Source: Lapidilactobacillus luobeiensis
GTDB taxonomy: Bacteria; Bacillota; Bacilli; Lactobacillales; Lactobacillaceae
Assembly (NCBI RefSeq): GCF_024345205.1
Contig: NZ_BROC01000006.1
Span: 1-64,000 of the forward strand
Direction: 5' to 3'
DNA length: 64,000 nt
Made by a program: the position numbers and the translations under genes. The notes under the pieces are model-generated. The model searched no databases, was not told where the DNA came from, and saw only the letters and a list, made by a program, of their open reading frames with translations. Shown one piece after another: positions 1 through 8,766 of the stretch (position 1 is its first letter; the number at the start of each line of letters is the position of its first letter).

Positions 1-10
1 AAGAGAAAAA

Positions 11-50
11 CTGCTAAAACCGTTAATTAATCAAGGTTTTAGCAGTCTTT
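11..50. terminator. Intrinsic terminator-like hairpin
   Basis: An 11-bp perfect stem (CTGCTAAAACC at 11-21 with GGTTTTAGCAG at 35-45) is flanked by an A-run on the left and TCTTTC on the right. It could end a gene lying left of the window on the + strand, or act on the - strand where TTTTTC follows the stem. Which transcript it serves cannot be decided from this window. Confidence 0.6.
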
Positions 51-52
51 CA

Positions 53-445
53 TTGTTACGTGTTTCGGGAATCCAGGTTTGTTATTTCATGCGCATTATT
101 TTTTTACCGATAGGAAAGATATTCTTGATTGTATAAGAATATTAGGTTAAGAAAGCGCTTTATAACTTGCTACATAAATTATTCATGATTAAAAATTATT
201 TTATTTTTTTATGGTGATATATTGCCTAAATAGGAAAAAATTGTGATTACGCGGTTTTTTCGAGCACAAGATATGGGACTTACCCAGCTGTGATCCAGTT
301 AAAAATATAAGTAGGTGATGAACTGAACATATTATGTCCATTAAGTTGGGTCGATTATGGTATCTTTTTTGGATCAGGATTAGTTCGAGCAGGACTTTTG
401 CCGAATAATCGCGGCTACAATCGATCGTGCCGTGATCGCAATACT
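53..445. other. Intergenic stretch without recognisable gene
   Basis: No open frame with a ribosome binding site and no known RNA motif is visible. The sequence is AT-rich in its middle part and ends at the prsA terminator. Confidence 0.5.
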
Positions 446-477
446 AAAAAACCCAGCACAGAGATACTGTGCTGGGT
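446..477 (-). terminator. prsA terminator
   Basis: An 11-bp perfect stem, ACCCAGCACAG (451-461) with CTGTGCTGGGT (467-477) and a 5-nt AGATA loop, is followed on the - strand by a T-run (446-450 read in reverse). It lies directly after the prsA stop codon. Confidence 0.9.
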
Positions 478-495
478 CGCGTTGTAAGTCAACGC

Positions 496-1398
496 TTATT
501 TCTTGGAAGATGAGCTTGATGAACTACTTACATAGCTAGAAAGAACATCTTGGAGATCCTTATCCTTGATATCAACGTTGGCTTTCTTAATAACTTTAGC
601 CAAAATTTGTTGCATTACTGTTGAGTCTGACAACCAAGTTGTGTAAAGCTGGTCTTTGAGATCTTTGGTGTGATCAGACATCTTACCTTTACCAGGATTC
701 TTGACCATCTTGATAATGTGATAGCCGTAAGAAGTTTTGACTGGTGTTTCCGTATACTTGCCTTGAGCCAGCTTGAAAGCCGCTGCTTTAAAATCAGCAT
801 CTAGGCTAGTATCAGTATTGTCGAAGGCAGCCAATTTGCCACCATCAGCCTTAGTACCAGTATCAGTTGAATATTTCTTTGCTAAAGTCGTGAAATCAGC
901 ACCACCGTCTAATTGCTTGATAATATCTTCAGCCGTTTCTTTCTTCTCGACTAAGATATGAGCAACAGTGACTTTAGGTTGATAACTTGCCCATTGCTTC
1001 TTCAATTGTTTGTCGGTGACTTTCTTAAGATCTTTCAGGGCAGCCTCGGTCAAGAAGTTTGTCCGAATATTGTTCTTCAGGTCAGTTGTCGTCATGTTAT
1101 TGCTGGCCAAGACAGAAGACAATTGCGCACCATAAGTCGTTTTGAATTTCTTGTATTCCTTGGTGACCTTGTCTTTGGAGACTTTACTACCATATTGTTG
1201 CTCCAAAGCCTTGGTGATGATCATCGTTTGCAAGGTCGATTTTCCTGAAGCAGACTTCTTCATCTCATCGTAATAATCGGACTCGCTGATCTTACCACCC
1301 TTCATGGAAACAACCGTCTTGTTGCTACAGCCTGCCAATCCCACGACTGCTAGTAAACCAGCCGCCGCTAAGACAAGCTTCTTCATTGATTTCTTCAT
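496..1398 (-). CDS. prsA: Foldase lipoprotein PrsA (parvulin peptidyl-prolyl isomerase)
   Basis: This 300-residue extracytoplasmic foldase helps secreted proteins fold at the membrane-wall interface by catalysing prolyl cis/trans isomerisation. It begins with a lipoprotein signal peptide: a Lys-rich start, a hydrophobic core and the lipobox LAGC with Cys24 as the lipidated residue. A parvulin domain lies at roughly residues 143-233 (AHILV near its start, YGYHIIKM at its end), flanked by helical PrsA-type chaperone segments. The C-terminus is a serine-rich tail. A second ATG four codons downstream (Met5) is an alternative start. The gene stands alone with its own terminator, near hit and ecsAB as in Bacillus. 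Length matches the family. Confidence 0.95.
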   Translation of the reverse strand: MKKSMKKLVLAAAGLLAVVGLAGCSNKTVVSMKGGKISESDYYDEMKKSASGKSTLQTMIITKALEQQYGSKVSKDKVTKEYKKFKTTYGAQLSSVLASNNMTTTDLKNNIRTNFLTEAALKDLKKVTDKQLKKQWASYQPKVTVAHILVEKKETAEDIIKQLDGGADFTTLAKKYSTDTGTKADGGKLAAFDNTDTSLDADFKAAAFKLAQGKYTETPVKTSYGYHIIKMVKNPGKGKMSDHTKDLKDQLYTTWLSDSTVMQQILAKVIKKANVDIKDKDLQDVLSSYVSSSSSSSSKK

Positions 1399-1585
1399 AA
1401 TACTGAATCCACATCCTATTCAAAGTCCTAGATAAAAACTCAACACTCTTAGTAATATACCATAATTAGCAAGCAAATAAAATTAAACGGTCAAATTTAA
1501 CGGAATGTTCAAGCCTTTATTCCAAAAAATTCAAATCCGGCACAGAAAATTCACAGGTCAAGTTTTATTGCTTGCCACGAGAAAA

Positions 1586-1966
1586 TCAATGCTCCGCTGC
1601 TTGAGTCGGCTCTACACCAGGAAGGTCATTCAGGTCATTTTGTAATTGATCGGTTTGATCCTTTAAGGCGTTTAGTCGGGGTTCTGCTTGAAATTGAAAA
1701 TCAGTGACGTCTTTTTTCAGCGCATCGATCGTGGGGACTGCATTATGACTGATCTCGTGGTGAAGGGTGGCTAGGGCGGTGCGCAATTTGCGCACGCTAC
1801 GGTTGACGTTATCAGTCGCGCTGGTCAAACCATCAACATAAGTGCTGAACTCATTGCGTCGTTGAGCACCGCTCTTTTTGGAAGTCAGCAGCACGGTGGT
1901 CAACCCCAAAACACTGCCCCAAAGGAGCCCCTTACCAAATGTGGCTTTACGTCGTTGCTTCGTCAT
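1586..1966 (-). CDS. YtxH-like small membrane-anchored protein
   Basis: This 126-residue protein has a basic N-terminus, one short hydrophobic segment (about residues 12-27) and a long hydrophilic, probably coiled-coil remainder. That layout is typical of YtxH-like or gas-vesicle-related stress proteins, but I see no diagnostic motif and its function is unknown. Its ATG overlaps the stop of the upstream hit gene by 4 nt (ATGA), so the two are translationally coupled. The same pairing with a HIT-family hydrolase beside prsA occurs in related lactobacilli, which supports a real gene. Confidence 0.75.
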   Translation of the reverse strand: MTKQRRKATFGKGLLWGSVLGLTTVLLTSKKSGAQRRNEFSTYVDGLTSATDNVNRSVRKLRTALATLHHEISHNAVPTIDALKKDVTDFQFQAEPRLNALKDQTDQLQNDLNDLPGVEPTQAAEH

Positions 1967-2403
1967 TCGACTTCCTCCTTAGCCAGGGCCGATTTGATTT
2001 TAGCAGCGATCGCGGTCAAACTAGCCTGATCGTATTGATCCGCGTTATTGGCCCAATGCATTTTGAAACCGTCATCGCTGGTATAGCGCGGTACAAAATG
2101 GATATGTGAGTGAAAGACGGATTGATAGGCCAGTTCGCCATTGTTGTTGCAGATATTTAGTCCTTGTGCTTCAGGGAAAGCCTGCTTGAGTGCACGGGCG
2201 ATCTCTGGAACGTGGCTGAAGACACGTGTGGCCAAGTCGGTATCGTAAGCGTAAATGTCGGGAACATGCTTTTTAGGCACGAGCAGTGTGTGTCCCGGGG
2301 TCACTTGCGAAATGTCGAGGAAGGCCAAAACATCATCATCTTCATAAACTTTAACACTGGGGATCTCGCCCCGAATGATTTTGCAGAAAATACAATTATC
2401 CAA
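1963..2403 (-). CDS. hit: HIT-family nucleotide hydrolase
   Basis: This histidine-triad protein hydrolyses nucleotide phosphoramidates and related AMP conjugates in the cytoplasm. The catalytic HxHxH triad appears as HSHIH in the C-terminal half, and the N-terminus carries the family signature CIFCKIIRGEIPS. I place the start at a TTG (2401-2403 on the - strand), which has an AAGGTG ribosome binding site 6 nt upstream and gives the usual ~146-residue length. A longer frame starting with ATG at 2454 would add a 17-residue N-terminus not seen in the family. It is coupled to the downstream ytxH-like gene and divergent from ecsA. Confidence 0.92.
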   Translation of the reverse strand: MDNCIFCKIIRGEIPSVKVYEDDDVLAFLDISQVTPGHTLLVPKKHVPDIYAYDTDLATRVFSHVPEIARALKQAFPEAQGLNICNNNGELAYQSVFHSHIHFVPRYTSDDGFKMHWANNADQYDQASLTAIAAKIKSALAKEEVE

Positions 2404-2553
2404 TAGATTCACCTTCAAATTAAATGATTGAATATTCCAAACTATCCATTTCATGCTATCATATTAGTAACTAAAAAAATAGTGATGATGGTTGGATTCC
2501 CACTGTTACCACTAAATTCGATTTGATCTTGCGTTAAGAAAGGAACACGATCC

Positions 2554-3288
2554 ATGTTAGAAGTATCGCACTTGACTGGTGGTTATCAGCACCTTAAAAT
2601 CTTGAATGACCTGAGCTTTTCAGTAGCCAATGGTGAAGTCGTTGGTTTGATCGGACTGAACGGCGCTGGTAAATCGACGACGATCAAGCATATCCTTGGG
2701 CTTTTGCGGCCTTTATCAGGTACGATCGAGATCGATGGCCTGCAACAGACCAGTGATCTTTCCGCCTATCGGCAACAGATCGCTTTTGTCCCTGAGACCC
2801 CGATCCTTTACCCTGAGTTGTCTCTGCGCGAGCATTTGGAGTTAACGATGATGGCTTATCATTTGGATCCTGACGCGACTTGGGCTCGGGCCAATCGTTT
2901 ACTGAAGACCTTTCGTTTGGATCAGATGCTAGATTGGTTCCCGGTTCATTTCTCTAAGGGGATGCAGCAAAAAGTAATGATCGTCAATGCGTTTATGACT
3001 GACGCTAGCTTATTGATCATCGACGAGCCATTTACTGGTCTGGATCCATTAGCGGTGCGCAATCTACTGGATTTGATCGCGACAAAAAAAGCGGCGGGAA
3101 CAGCGGTTTTGATGACGACTCATATTTTGGCGACGGCTCAAGCGCAAGCGGATCGTTTCATTTTGTTGAATCAAGGACAGATCCGCGCTAGTGGGACCGT
3201 TGCTGAACTGGCTCAGACGTTTCAGGTGGCACCTGACCACTTGGATGATATTTATTTAACGATGGCGAAGGAGAATGGCGATGTCTGA
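2554..3288 (+). CDS. ecsA: ABC transporter ATP-binding protein EcsA
   Basis: This is the ATPase subunit of the EcsAB transporter, whose loss in Bacillus disturbs protein secretion and regulated intramembrane proteolysis. At 244 residues it has Walker A GLNGAGKST (34-42), an ABC signature FSKGMQQKV near residue 133, Walker B LLIIDEP near 152 and a switch histidine in TTHIL. The start ATG has AGGAAC upstream. The last 8 nt overlap ecsB, indicating coupled synthesis of the two subunits. Confidence 0.95.
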   Translation: MLEVSHLTGGYQHLKILNDLSFSVANGEVVGLIGLNGAGKSTTIKHILGLLRPLSGTIEIDGLQQTSDLSAYRQQIAFVPETPILYPELSLREHLELTMMAYHLDPDATWARANRLLKTFRLDQMLDWFPVHFSKGMQQKVMIVNAFMTDASLLIIDEPFTGLDPLAVRNLLDLIATKKAAGTAVLMTTHILATAQAQADRFILLNQGQIRASGTVAELAQTFQVAPDHLDDIYLTMAKENGDV

Positions 3289-4522
3289 TTTTGCGAAAAT
3301 GTGGGCAGACCGTCGTCGCCAGCACTTGATCAAGCAAAGCAAATATTTGCAATATGTTTTTAATGATCATTTGATCTTAGCTTTTGTTTTTCTGGCTGGC
3401 GCTTTAGCGTTCTGGTATAGCAATTTTTTACAAACGATCAAGCTACCTTTGGCTTGGGCGCCTTATCTGATCAGTGGGATCTTACTAGCGACTTTGTCAG
3501 TGGGGCGCTTGGCTACTTTGGTGGTCAATGCAGATCAAGTTTTTTTATTGCCTCGTGAAGCAGAAATGAGTCAGTATTTACGACGAGCTCGTTGGCTGAG
3601 TTTGATTCTGCCAGGAGCACTCTTGATCAGTGTAGGGGTGATCTTAACGCCATTTACACTACGGGCGACGCAGCTTGATCTGACCCAGTGGTGGCTCGTC
3701 GTGCTGACACTGTTGATTTTCAAGGATCTTGATCTTTGGCGCCAGTATTTTGCGTGCTTTACGAGCTGGTCCAGTAAACGTCAACGTGAGTCGGTGATCT
3801 TGATCTATTGTGGCGCCACCTTGAGCTTATTGTTGAGTTTTGGTTTGACGAGTTGGTGGGGCTTGTTATTAGCAGGGGTGTTGTGGGGCGGTCGAATTTA
3901 TTTTGACCGGCGCTCGGATCTGCAAACGGTCGCTTGGTATCAACTCATCGCTCAAGAAAATGTCCGCCAAGTGCGACTTTTGCGCTTTTATAACCTGTTT
4001 GTGGATGTACCTGAGATTGGTGGGCACGTGGTCCAGCGACGGTGGTTAGACCGGCTGATCCAAGCTTGGTCCCAACGACAACCGGGACCGTATCGCTATT
4101 TATTTATTCGGGCTTTTCTACGGCGAACGGATTACAGTAATATTTGGTTGCGTTTCGTTGTGATCGGGGTTGTGCTTTTGGCGTTGATCCAACAACCAGC
4201 GCTACTTTTGATCATTGCGTTGCTATTTCTTTATTTGACGGGCTATCAATTATTGCCGTTGGTCCATCATTTTGACCATAATGCCTTGGCCAAGTTATTA
4301 CCAACGGTGCCAGCGGCACAACAGCAACAGTTTACCTCAGTTCTGCGACCGCTTTTATTGATCGAATGGCTGGCTTATAGTATTACGATTTTGATCCACT
4401 TGGGTTTTGCGCGCTTACCATTAGCGCTGGCACTGATCGCGGGTACTTTACTGTTCTTATACCTCTTTTTAAAATTTTATTTGCCACAGCGTTTAAGTGC
4501 AGGCAAGAAGGGAAAAAAATAA
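3281..4522 (+). CDS. ecsB: ABC transporter membrane protein EcsB
   Basis: This 413-residue polytopic membrane subunit pairs with EcsA. It has several clusters of hydrophobic helices (about residues 30-75, 100-145, 170-200, 290-320 and 360-400) and the N-terminal MSDFAKMWADRR region typical of EcsB. I chose the ATG at 3281 because AGGAG lies 7 nt upstream; an in-frame ATG 6 nt earlier is badly spaced. The gene overlaps ecsA by 8 nt and its stop is immediately followed by the trmB start, so all three genes probably form one operon. The transported substrate is not established. Confidence 0.92.
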   Translation: MSDFAKMWADRRRQHLIKQSKYLQYVFNDHLILAFVFLAGALAFWYSNFLQTIKLPLAWAPYLISGILLATLSVGRLATLVVNADQVFLLPREAEMSQYLRRARWLSLILPGALLISVGVILTPFTLRATQLDLTQWWLVVLTLLIFKDLDLWRQYFACFTSWSSKRQRESVILIYCGATLSLLLSFGLTSWWGLLLAGVLWGGRIYFDRRSDLQTVAWYQLIAQENVRQVRLLRFYNLFVDVPEIGGHVVQRRWLDRLIQAWSQRQPGPYRYLFIRAFLRRTDYSNIWLRFVVIGVVLLALIQQPALLLIIALLFLYLTGYQLLPLVHHFDHNALAKLLPTVPAAQQQQFTSVLRPLLLIEWLAYSITILIHLGFARLPLALALIAGTLLFLYLFLKFYLPQRLSAGKKGKK

Positions 4523-5212
4523 ATGCGTTTACGGAACAAACCCTGGGTACCAGCGTTGATGGCGGCCCATCCAGAAGCAGTGGTTTCCGCACAGTCAGGC
4601 TTGGCTGGTCATTGGCGCCAACGATTTGCAGATCCGAGTTTACCACTACAATTGGAGATCGGTTCCGGCAAAGGTCAGTTTATCATTGGGATGGCGCAAC
4701 AAAATCCGCGCCTTAATTTCATCGCAATGGAGATCCAGGCCTCAGCTCTGGGAATGATTTTACAAAAGCAGGTTGAATTACAACTACCTAATCTACAATT
4801 GTTTCTTGGTGATGGTGCGGCGGTGACAGATTATTTCGCACCTGCAGAGATCGCCGACCTTTATTTGAATTTCTCTGATCCTTGGCCGAAAACCAAGCAC
4901 GCAAAACGCCGCTTGACATATCCCAGTTTTTTAGCGCAATATCAGCAGATTTTGCTGCCCGCAGGCCAATTGCGTTTTAAAACGGATAATCGGGGGCTGT
5001 TTGAGTATTCATTACAAAGCTTAAACGCCAGTGGCTGGCTTTTTGATTTTGTTTCTTTGGATCTACATCAGAGCGAACGGGTCGACACGAACATCGAAAC
5101 TGAGTATGAGCAAAAATTTGCGGCCCGAGGTCAAGTGATCTATGCTTTAGATGCCCACAAAATGACGGCCGCTCAGGCAGCTAGCCGTTCAGCGGCTGGT
5201 GAACAAAAATAG
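4523..5212 (+). CDS. trmB: tRNA (guanine-N7)-methyltransferase TrmB
   Basis: This enzyme makes 7-methylguanosine at position 46 of tRNA using S-adenosylmethionine. The 229-residue protein carries the SAM-binding motif EIGSGKG (45-51), the NFSDPWPK region and the following basic stretch KTKHAKRRL that is diagnostic for TrmB, and the C-terminal [10 protein letters not shown] and [11 protein letters not shown] motifs. The ATG directly follows the ecsB stop codon with an AAGGGA ribosome site inside the ecsB end, so it is the last gene of the ecsAB-trmB operon. A strong terminator follows. Confidence 0.96.
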   Translation: MRLRNKPWVPALMAAHPEAVVSAQSGLAGHWRQRFADPSLPLQLEIGSGKGQFIIGMAQQNPRLNFIAMEIQASALGMILQKQVELQLPNLQLFLGDGAAVTDYFAPAEIADLYLNFSDPWPKTKHAKRRLTYPSFLAQYQQILLPAGQLRFKTDNRGLFEYSLQSLNASGWLFDFVSLDLHQSERVDTNIETEYEQKFAARGQVIYALDAHKMTAAQAASRSAAGEQK

Positions 5213-5220
5213 GTAAAATA

Positions 5221-5260
5221 AAAAAACCATCATGTGCGGCGATTGCGCATGATGGTTTTT
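5221..5260. terminator. Bidirectional terminator between trmB and a convergent gene
   Basis: A long hairpin (AAAAACCATCATG pairing with CATGATGGTTTTT) has A- and T-runs on both sides, so it can end trmB on the + strand and the convergent gene at 5298-5636 on the - strand. Confidence 0.9.
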
Positions 5261-5297
5261 ATTGAATGTTGTGAATAATAGCAGTCGATTCTGATTT

Positions 5298-5636
5298 TTA
5301 GGCGAGTGCTTCTTTTTTCAAATCAAGCAATTCTTTGGTTTTAGCATCAAAAATGAATTGATATTGAACCAAAGCGTGGCTTTCTTCACGAGTGATCCCG
5401 CCAAAAAAAGCCAAATGACGATCACCACGCCAAGTGATCGTCCGTGGGGTGGATTCGATCCAAGAACCTTCGATCGGCCCCTCCTTCAAGAACAGCGACT
5501 TGATCTCCTCCAAAAGACTCTCAGGCAGTTGTTTTTCCTTCAGATGCCAACTAAAAGCAGCTGCGGTGCCGATCGCTAGGCCATTTGCAAAACCGATCAA
5601 GGTATATTTGAGCATTTTTTTTGTTGCTTCTGTCAT
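5298..5636 (-). CDS. Conserved hypothetical membrane-anchored protein (PepSY-like C-terminus)
   Basis: This 112-residue protein has one transmembrane segment at about residues 11-29 and a soluble C-terminal part. The C-terminal segment with FFGGITREESHALVQYQF followed by FDAKTKELLDL resembles a small PepSY/beta-meander fold, but this is a pattern impression and not a firm assignment. It is a single gene transcribed towards trmB and shares the terminator between them. A role at the cell surface is likely from topology; the specific function is unknown. Confidence 0.65.
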   Translation of the reverse strand: MTEATKKMLKYTLIGFANGLAIGTAAAFSWHLKEKQLPESLLEEIKSLFLKEGPIEGSWIESTPRTITWRGDRHLAFFGGITREESHALVQYQFIFDAKTKELLDLKKEALA

Positions 5637-5993
5637 GGTTACTCCCTCTCGATCACCAAAGTTTTTTCAAAATTACTCCTGTACTCAATAGGATACCCTG
5701 TTTCACTGAAAGGGGCAAATAAAATGAGTAAATTCTTTCTTAAAATCAGTGAAAATTATCGCTGGACCATTAAGGCAGGATCGCATGGGCGCAGAATGAT
5801 CAAGACAAGTGATTTGAAGCGGTGAGCAAGTAGCGGCGTAAGCGATGGTTGATGTTTTGCCGACAATGCATCGATCGGGCTGATCGATCGGACTATCGGC
5901 GAAAATCCGGGCTAATTTTTCGGAGATGATTCAGTTGACGCTTACTAAAAGATAGCTTATAGTATGGTAGTAGAAAATCATGGAGGTCAGATC
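5637..5993. other. Intergenic stretch with a candidate 33-codon ORF and the ytpP promoter
   Basis: One short open frame (ATG at 5724 to TGA at 5825, + strand, basic 33-residue product starting MSKFFLKISENYR) has GAAAGGGG 9 nt upstream. I cannot tell whether it is translated. The rest contains many GATC and CGATCG tetramers and hexamers but no other gene. The ytpP promoter is at its right end. Confidence 0.3.
5935..5964 (+). promoter_or_regulatory. SigA-type promoter of ytpP
   Basis: TTGACG (5935-5940) and TATAGT (5959-5964) are separated by 18 bp, about 30 nt before the ytpP start codon. Confidence 0.7.
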
Positions 5994-6323
5994 ATGAAAC
6001 AATTAACTGAATTCGAAAAACAAGATCTAGCAAGCATTACGGCGCAGGGCAAAACAATGTTGTTCTTTACAGCAACTTGGTGTGGTGACTGCCGTTTTAT
6101 CAAACCAAGTATGCCCGCGATCGAGGCTGAATATCCGGACATTGATTTCATTGAAGTCGACCGGGATAAGTTCATGGATCTCGCCGTTGAATTGAATATC
6201 ATGGGGATCCCTAGTTTCGTTGCTTATCAAGATGGTCAAGAAGTTGGTCGTTTCGTCAATAAAGATCGCAAGACCAAGGCAGAGATTGAAAAATTTATTA
6301 ATAATCTTGCTTTTACGATCTAA
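5994..6323 (+). CDS. ytpP: Thioredoxin-family protein (YtpP-like)
   Basis: This 109-residue cytoplasmic thioredoxin-fold protein has the active-site motif WCGDC (29-33), followed by the conserved cis-proline region GIPSF. The motif differs from the WCGPC of classical thioredoxin and fits the YtpP subfamily. The ATG at 5994 has GGAGGTCAG directly upstream; the in-frame upstream start lacks one. In Bacillus ytpP lies just before ytpR, as here, which supports the assignment. Its redox partner is unknown. Confidence 0.88.
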   Translation: MKQLTEFEKQDLASITAQGKTMLFFTATWCGDCRFIKPSMPAIEAEYPDIDFIEVDRDKFMDLAVELNIMGIPSFVAYQDGQEVGRFVNKDRKTKAEIEKFINNLAFTI

Positions 6324-6488
6324 GACTTTAAAAACGACCCCATCTAGCTTACAATAATAAACGTGCAACCAAAGCCAGTTGCTTCTGTGTTTTTTGCAGA
6401 ACTGCTGGCTTTATGTCGCTATTGACGATATTTTAGTTGCCATTAACAATAAATAATAACAATAAAAAAATGATGGGAAGTTTTTTGA

Positions 6489-7124
6489 TTGCTGATCACA
6501 AGCTATAATCCAGTCGCATTAGGCGACGTTCTTGTTATGACCACGGCTCAGGCGACAGCTTCCGAACAAAAGGCTGTTCGTTTCGGTGATTTGGTCCAGA
6601 TCCAGCGGCGCGATAATGATCAAGTCGTTGGTTATAATTTATTCAACGCTTCGACTTATTTATCAGATCTTAAGGGTCAAGGTCAAGTGTTTCTCACAGC
6701 GGCACAAGTCGAACAAATCAATGCTCTATTACAACAAGCTCAACAGCCACAACGTTTGAGTGCTGACCTAACGCCTAAATTCGTTGTCGGTGAAGTTTTG
6801 GAAATGAAGGCGCATCCTGATTCAGATCACTTGAAGATCACGAAGGTCGCCGTTGGCCAAGCTGAACCGCTCCAGATCGTTTGTGGTGCGCCGAATGTTC
6901 AGGCTGAACAAAAGGTCGTTGTCGCTTTAGTGGGTGCGATGATGCCTAGTGGTAAATTGATTTGGCCAGGTAAGTTACGTGGAGTCGCTAGTTACGGCAT
7001 GATCTGTAGTCCTCGTGAATTAGGGTTGGCCAATGCGCCGGCACGACGGGGGATCATGGTGCTTGATCACAAGACACCAGTCGGTCAGGCCTTTGACTTT
7101 CAAGCTCACTATGAATTTGCTTGA
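6489..7124 (+). CDS. ytpR: YtpR-family tRNA-binding domain protein
   Basis: This 211-residue protein has an N-terminal DUF4479-type domain and a C-terminal tRNA-binding OB fold (about residues 98-205) like that at the N-terminus of the phenylalanyl-tRNA synthetase beta chain. Visible motifs are VGEVLEMKAHPDSDHL and VCGAPNV, then GVASYGMICSPRELGL. I take the TTG at 6489 as the start because it yields MLITSYNP, like family members, although the ribosome site (GGGAAG) is weak. It follows ytpP and precedes murC as in related genomes. Confidence 0.9.
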   Translation: MLITSYNPVALGDVLVMTTAQATASEQKAVRFGDLVQIQRRDNDQVVGYNLFNASTYLSDLKGQGQVFLTAAQVEQINALLQQAQQPQRLSADLTPKFVVGEVLEMKAHPDSDHLKITKVAVGQAEPLQIVCGAPNVQAEQKVVVALVGAMMPSGKLIWPGKLRGVASYGMICSPRELGLANAPARRGIMVLDHKTPVGQAFDFQAHYEFA

Positions 7125-7182
7125 TCAACAACGCGAACACGCGCAGAAATTATTTTGATTATTCTGATAGTAGGGTGAAAAA

Positions 7183-8493
7183 ATGGAAACGAAGAAATAT
7201 TTCTTTATTGGTATCAAGGGTTCAGGGATGAGTGCATTAGCGTTAGTCGTCCATGATCTGGGCTATCAAGTTGCAGGTTCTGATATCGATCAATATACGT
7301 TTACACAGACGAGTTTGGAAGCGGCTGGGATCCCGATCTACGCCTTTGACCCGGAAAATATTCGCGCAGGTTGGACTTATATCGCCGGGAATGCTTTTCA
7401 AGATGATCATCCCGAGATCAAGGCGGCCCATGAATCGGGTGCTGAAGTGATTCGGTATCATGATTTTCTGGGTCAGTTGATGAGTGGCTACACCAGTATC
7501 GGTGTTGCTGGAACACATGGGAAGACCAGTACGACAGGTTTATTGGCTCACGTTCTCAGTGGGGTCGCGAAGACGGCATATTTGATCGGTGATGGTACTG
7601 GAAAAGGTGAGGCAGACGCTAAGTTCTTTGTATTTGAAGCAGACGAATATCGGCGGCACTTTATCGCCTATCACCCAGATTATGTGATCATGACTAATGT
7701 TGATTTTGATCATCCTGATTATTACCGTGATCTGGAAGATGTGTTCAGCGCCTTTGAACAAGAGGCGCAGCAAACTTCAAAGGGGATCTTCGCTTGGGGC
7801 GATGACCCTAATTTGCGCCGCCTGAAGGCCAATGCGCCGATCTATTACTATGGCACAAAAGATAGTGATGATTTTCAGGCGATCAATATTAAACGGACCT
7901 CGTCAGGTTCAGAATTTGACGTCCGGCACGAAGACACGTTCATCGGTCATTTTGTGATCAATTTGTTTGGCGAACATAGTATTTTAAACAGTCTGGCTGT
8001 GATCGGGGTCAGCTATCTCGAAGGCCTTTCGATGACCGAAGTTGCGGCGGAATTATTGACTTTCTCAGGCGTTAAGCGTCGGTTCGCAGAAAAGAAATAT
8101 GGTGCGGTGACCGTGATCGATGATTATGCGCATCATCCATCGGAAATCAAAGCGACGATCGATGCGGCTCGTCAAAAGTATCCGGATCGCCAGTTGGTCG
8201 TGGTTTTTCAACCACATACCTATTCACGAACTAAAGCATTGATGCCTGGCTTTGCCAAGAGCTTAGATGCAGCTGATCAAGTCTATTTGACGGAGATCTT
8301 TGGTTCAGTTCGCGAGCAGCAAGGAACCGTTTCTAGCGCGGATCTAGGGGCATTGATCGATCACGGTGGTCAAGTCCTCCACTTGGACGAAATGGCGACA
8401 TTGTTGCAGTACCAACATGCGGTAGTTATCTTTATGGGTGCCGGTGACATTCAGAAATATGAAACAGCCTATGAAGATCTACTGACGAAGTAG
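7183..8493 (+). CDS. murC: UDP-N-acetylmuramate--L-alanine ligase MurC
   Basis: MurC adds L-alanine to UDP-MurNAc using ATP, the first amino-acid step of peptidoglycan stem synthesis in the cytoplasm. The 436-residue protein shows the N-terminal Rossmann motif [11 protein letters not shown] (10-20), the ATP-binding loop GTHGKTST (110-117), [10 protein letters not shown] in the central domain and [10 protein letters not shown] at the start of the C-terminal domain. Length and domain order are typical. The gene has a TAGGGTG ribosome site and appears to be read from the ytpP-ytpR side. Confidence 0.97.
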   Translation: METKKYFFIGIKGSGMSALALVVHDLGYQVAGSDIDQYTFTQTSLEAAGIPIYAFDPENIRAGWTYIAGNAFQDDHPEIKAAHESGAEVIRYHDFLGQLMSGYTSIGVAGTHGKTSTTGLLAHVLSGVAKTAYLIGDGTGKGEADAKFFVFEADEYRRHFIAYHPDYVIMTNVDFDHPDYYRDLEDVFSAFEQEAQQTSKGIFAWGDDPNLRRLKANAPIYYYGTKDSDDFQAINIKRTSSGSEFDVRHEDTFIGHFVINLFGEHSILNSLAVIGVSYLEGLSMTEVAAELLTFSGVKRRFAEKKYGAVTVIDDYAHHPSEIKATIDAARQKYPDRQLVVVFQPHTYSRTKALMPGFAKSLDAADQVYLTEIFGSVREQQGTVSSADLGALIDHGGQVLHLDEMATLLQYQHAVVIFMGAGDIQKYETAYEDLLTK

Positions 8494-8540
8494 GGTTTGC
8501 TAATGACGCTGGTCGTGACTGGATCCTTGCCTGATTTAAC

Positions 8541-8656
8541 AACGTGCCACCGCAACGGACTTCTGCGCAGAATGATGCCAGGATCCTAGTAGCGCAATCG
8601 CTTATTAGATCATTGCTAAGTCAAAGTTTGCAGTCCTGCCGTTGTGCAGTCATACT
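8541..8656 (+). repeat. Decayed copy of the ~118-bp hairpin repeat family
   Basis: The first 28 nt (AACGTGCC, then GCAACGGACTTCTGCGC) match the left arm of the repeats at 13.1, 23.5 and 26.5 kb. The right end (GTCAAAG, CCGTTGTG) resembles their right arm. The overall length, 116 nt, is also the same. The conserved centre is lost, but internal pairing remains (AATGAT with ATCATT, TAGCG with CGCTA-like). It lies between murC and polA. Homology is inferred by eye. Confidence 0.45.
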
Positions 8657-8670
8657 TGCTTGGCAGATCA

Positions 8671-8700
8671 TTGAAGTTGTGATCAGTATTTTGGTACACT
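8671..8700 (+). promoter_or_regulatory. Candidate polA promoter
   Basis: TTGAAG (8671-8676) and TACACT (8695-8700) have 18 bp between them and lie 66 nt upstream of the polA ATG. Confidence 0.45.
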
Positions 8701-8766
8701 AAGGTCAAGAAGTAATGAACCAAAATAAAACAGTAACGGGATGATCGACACAAGATGGAGGTTCTG

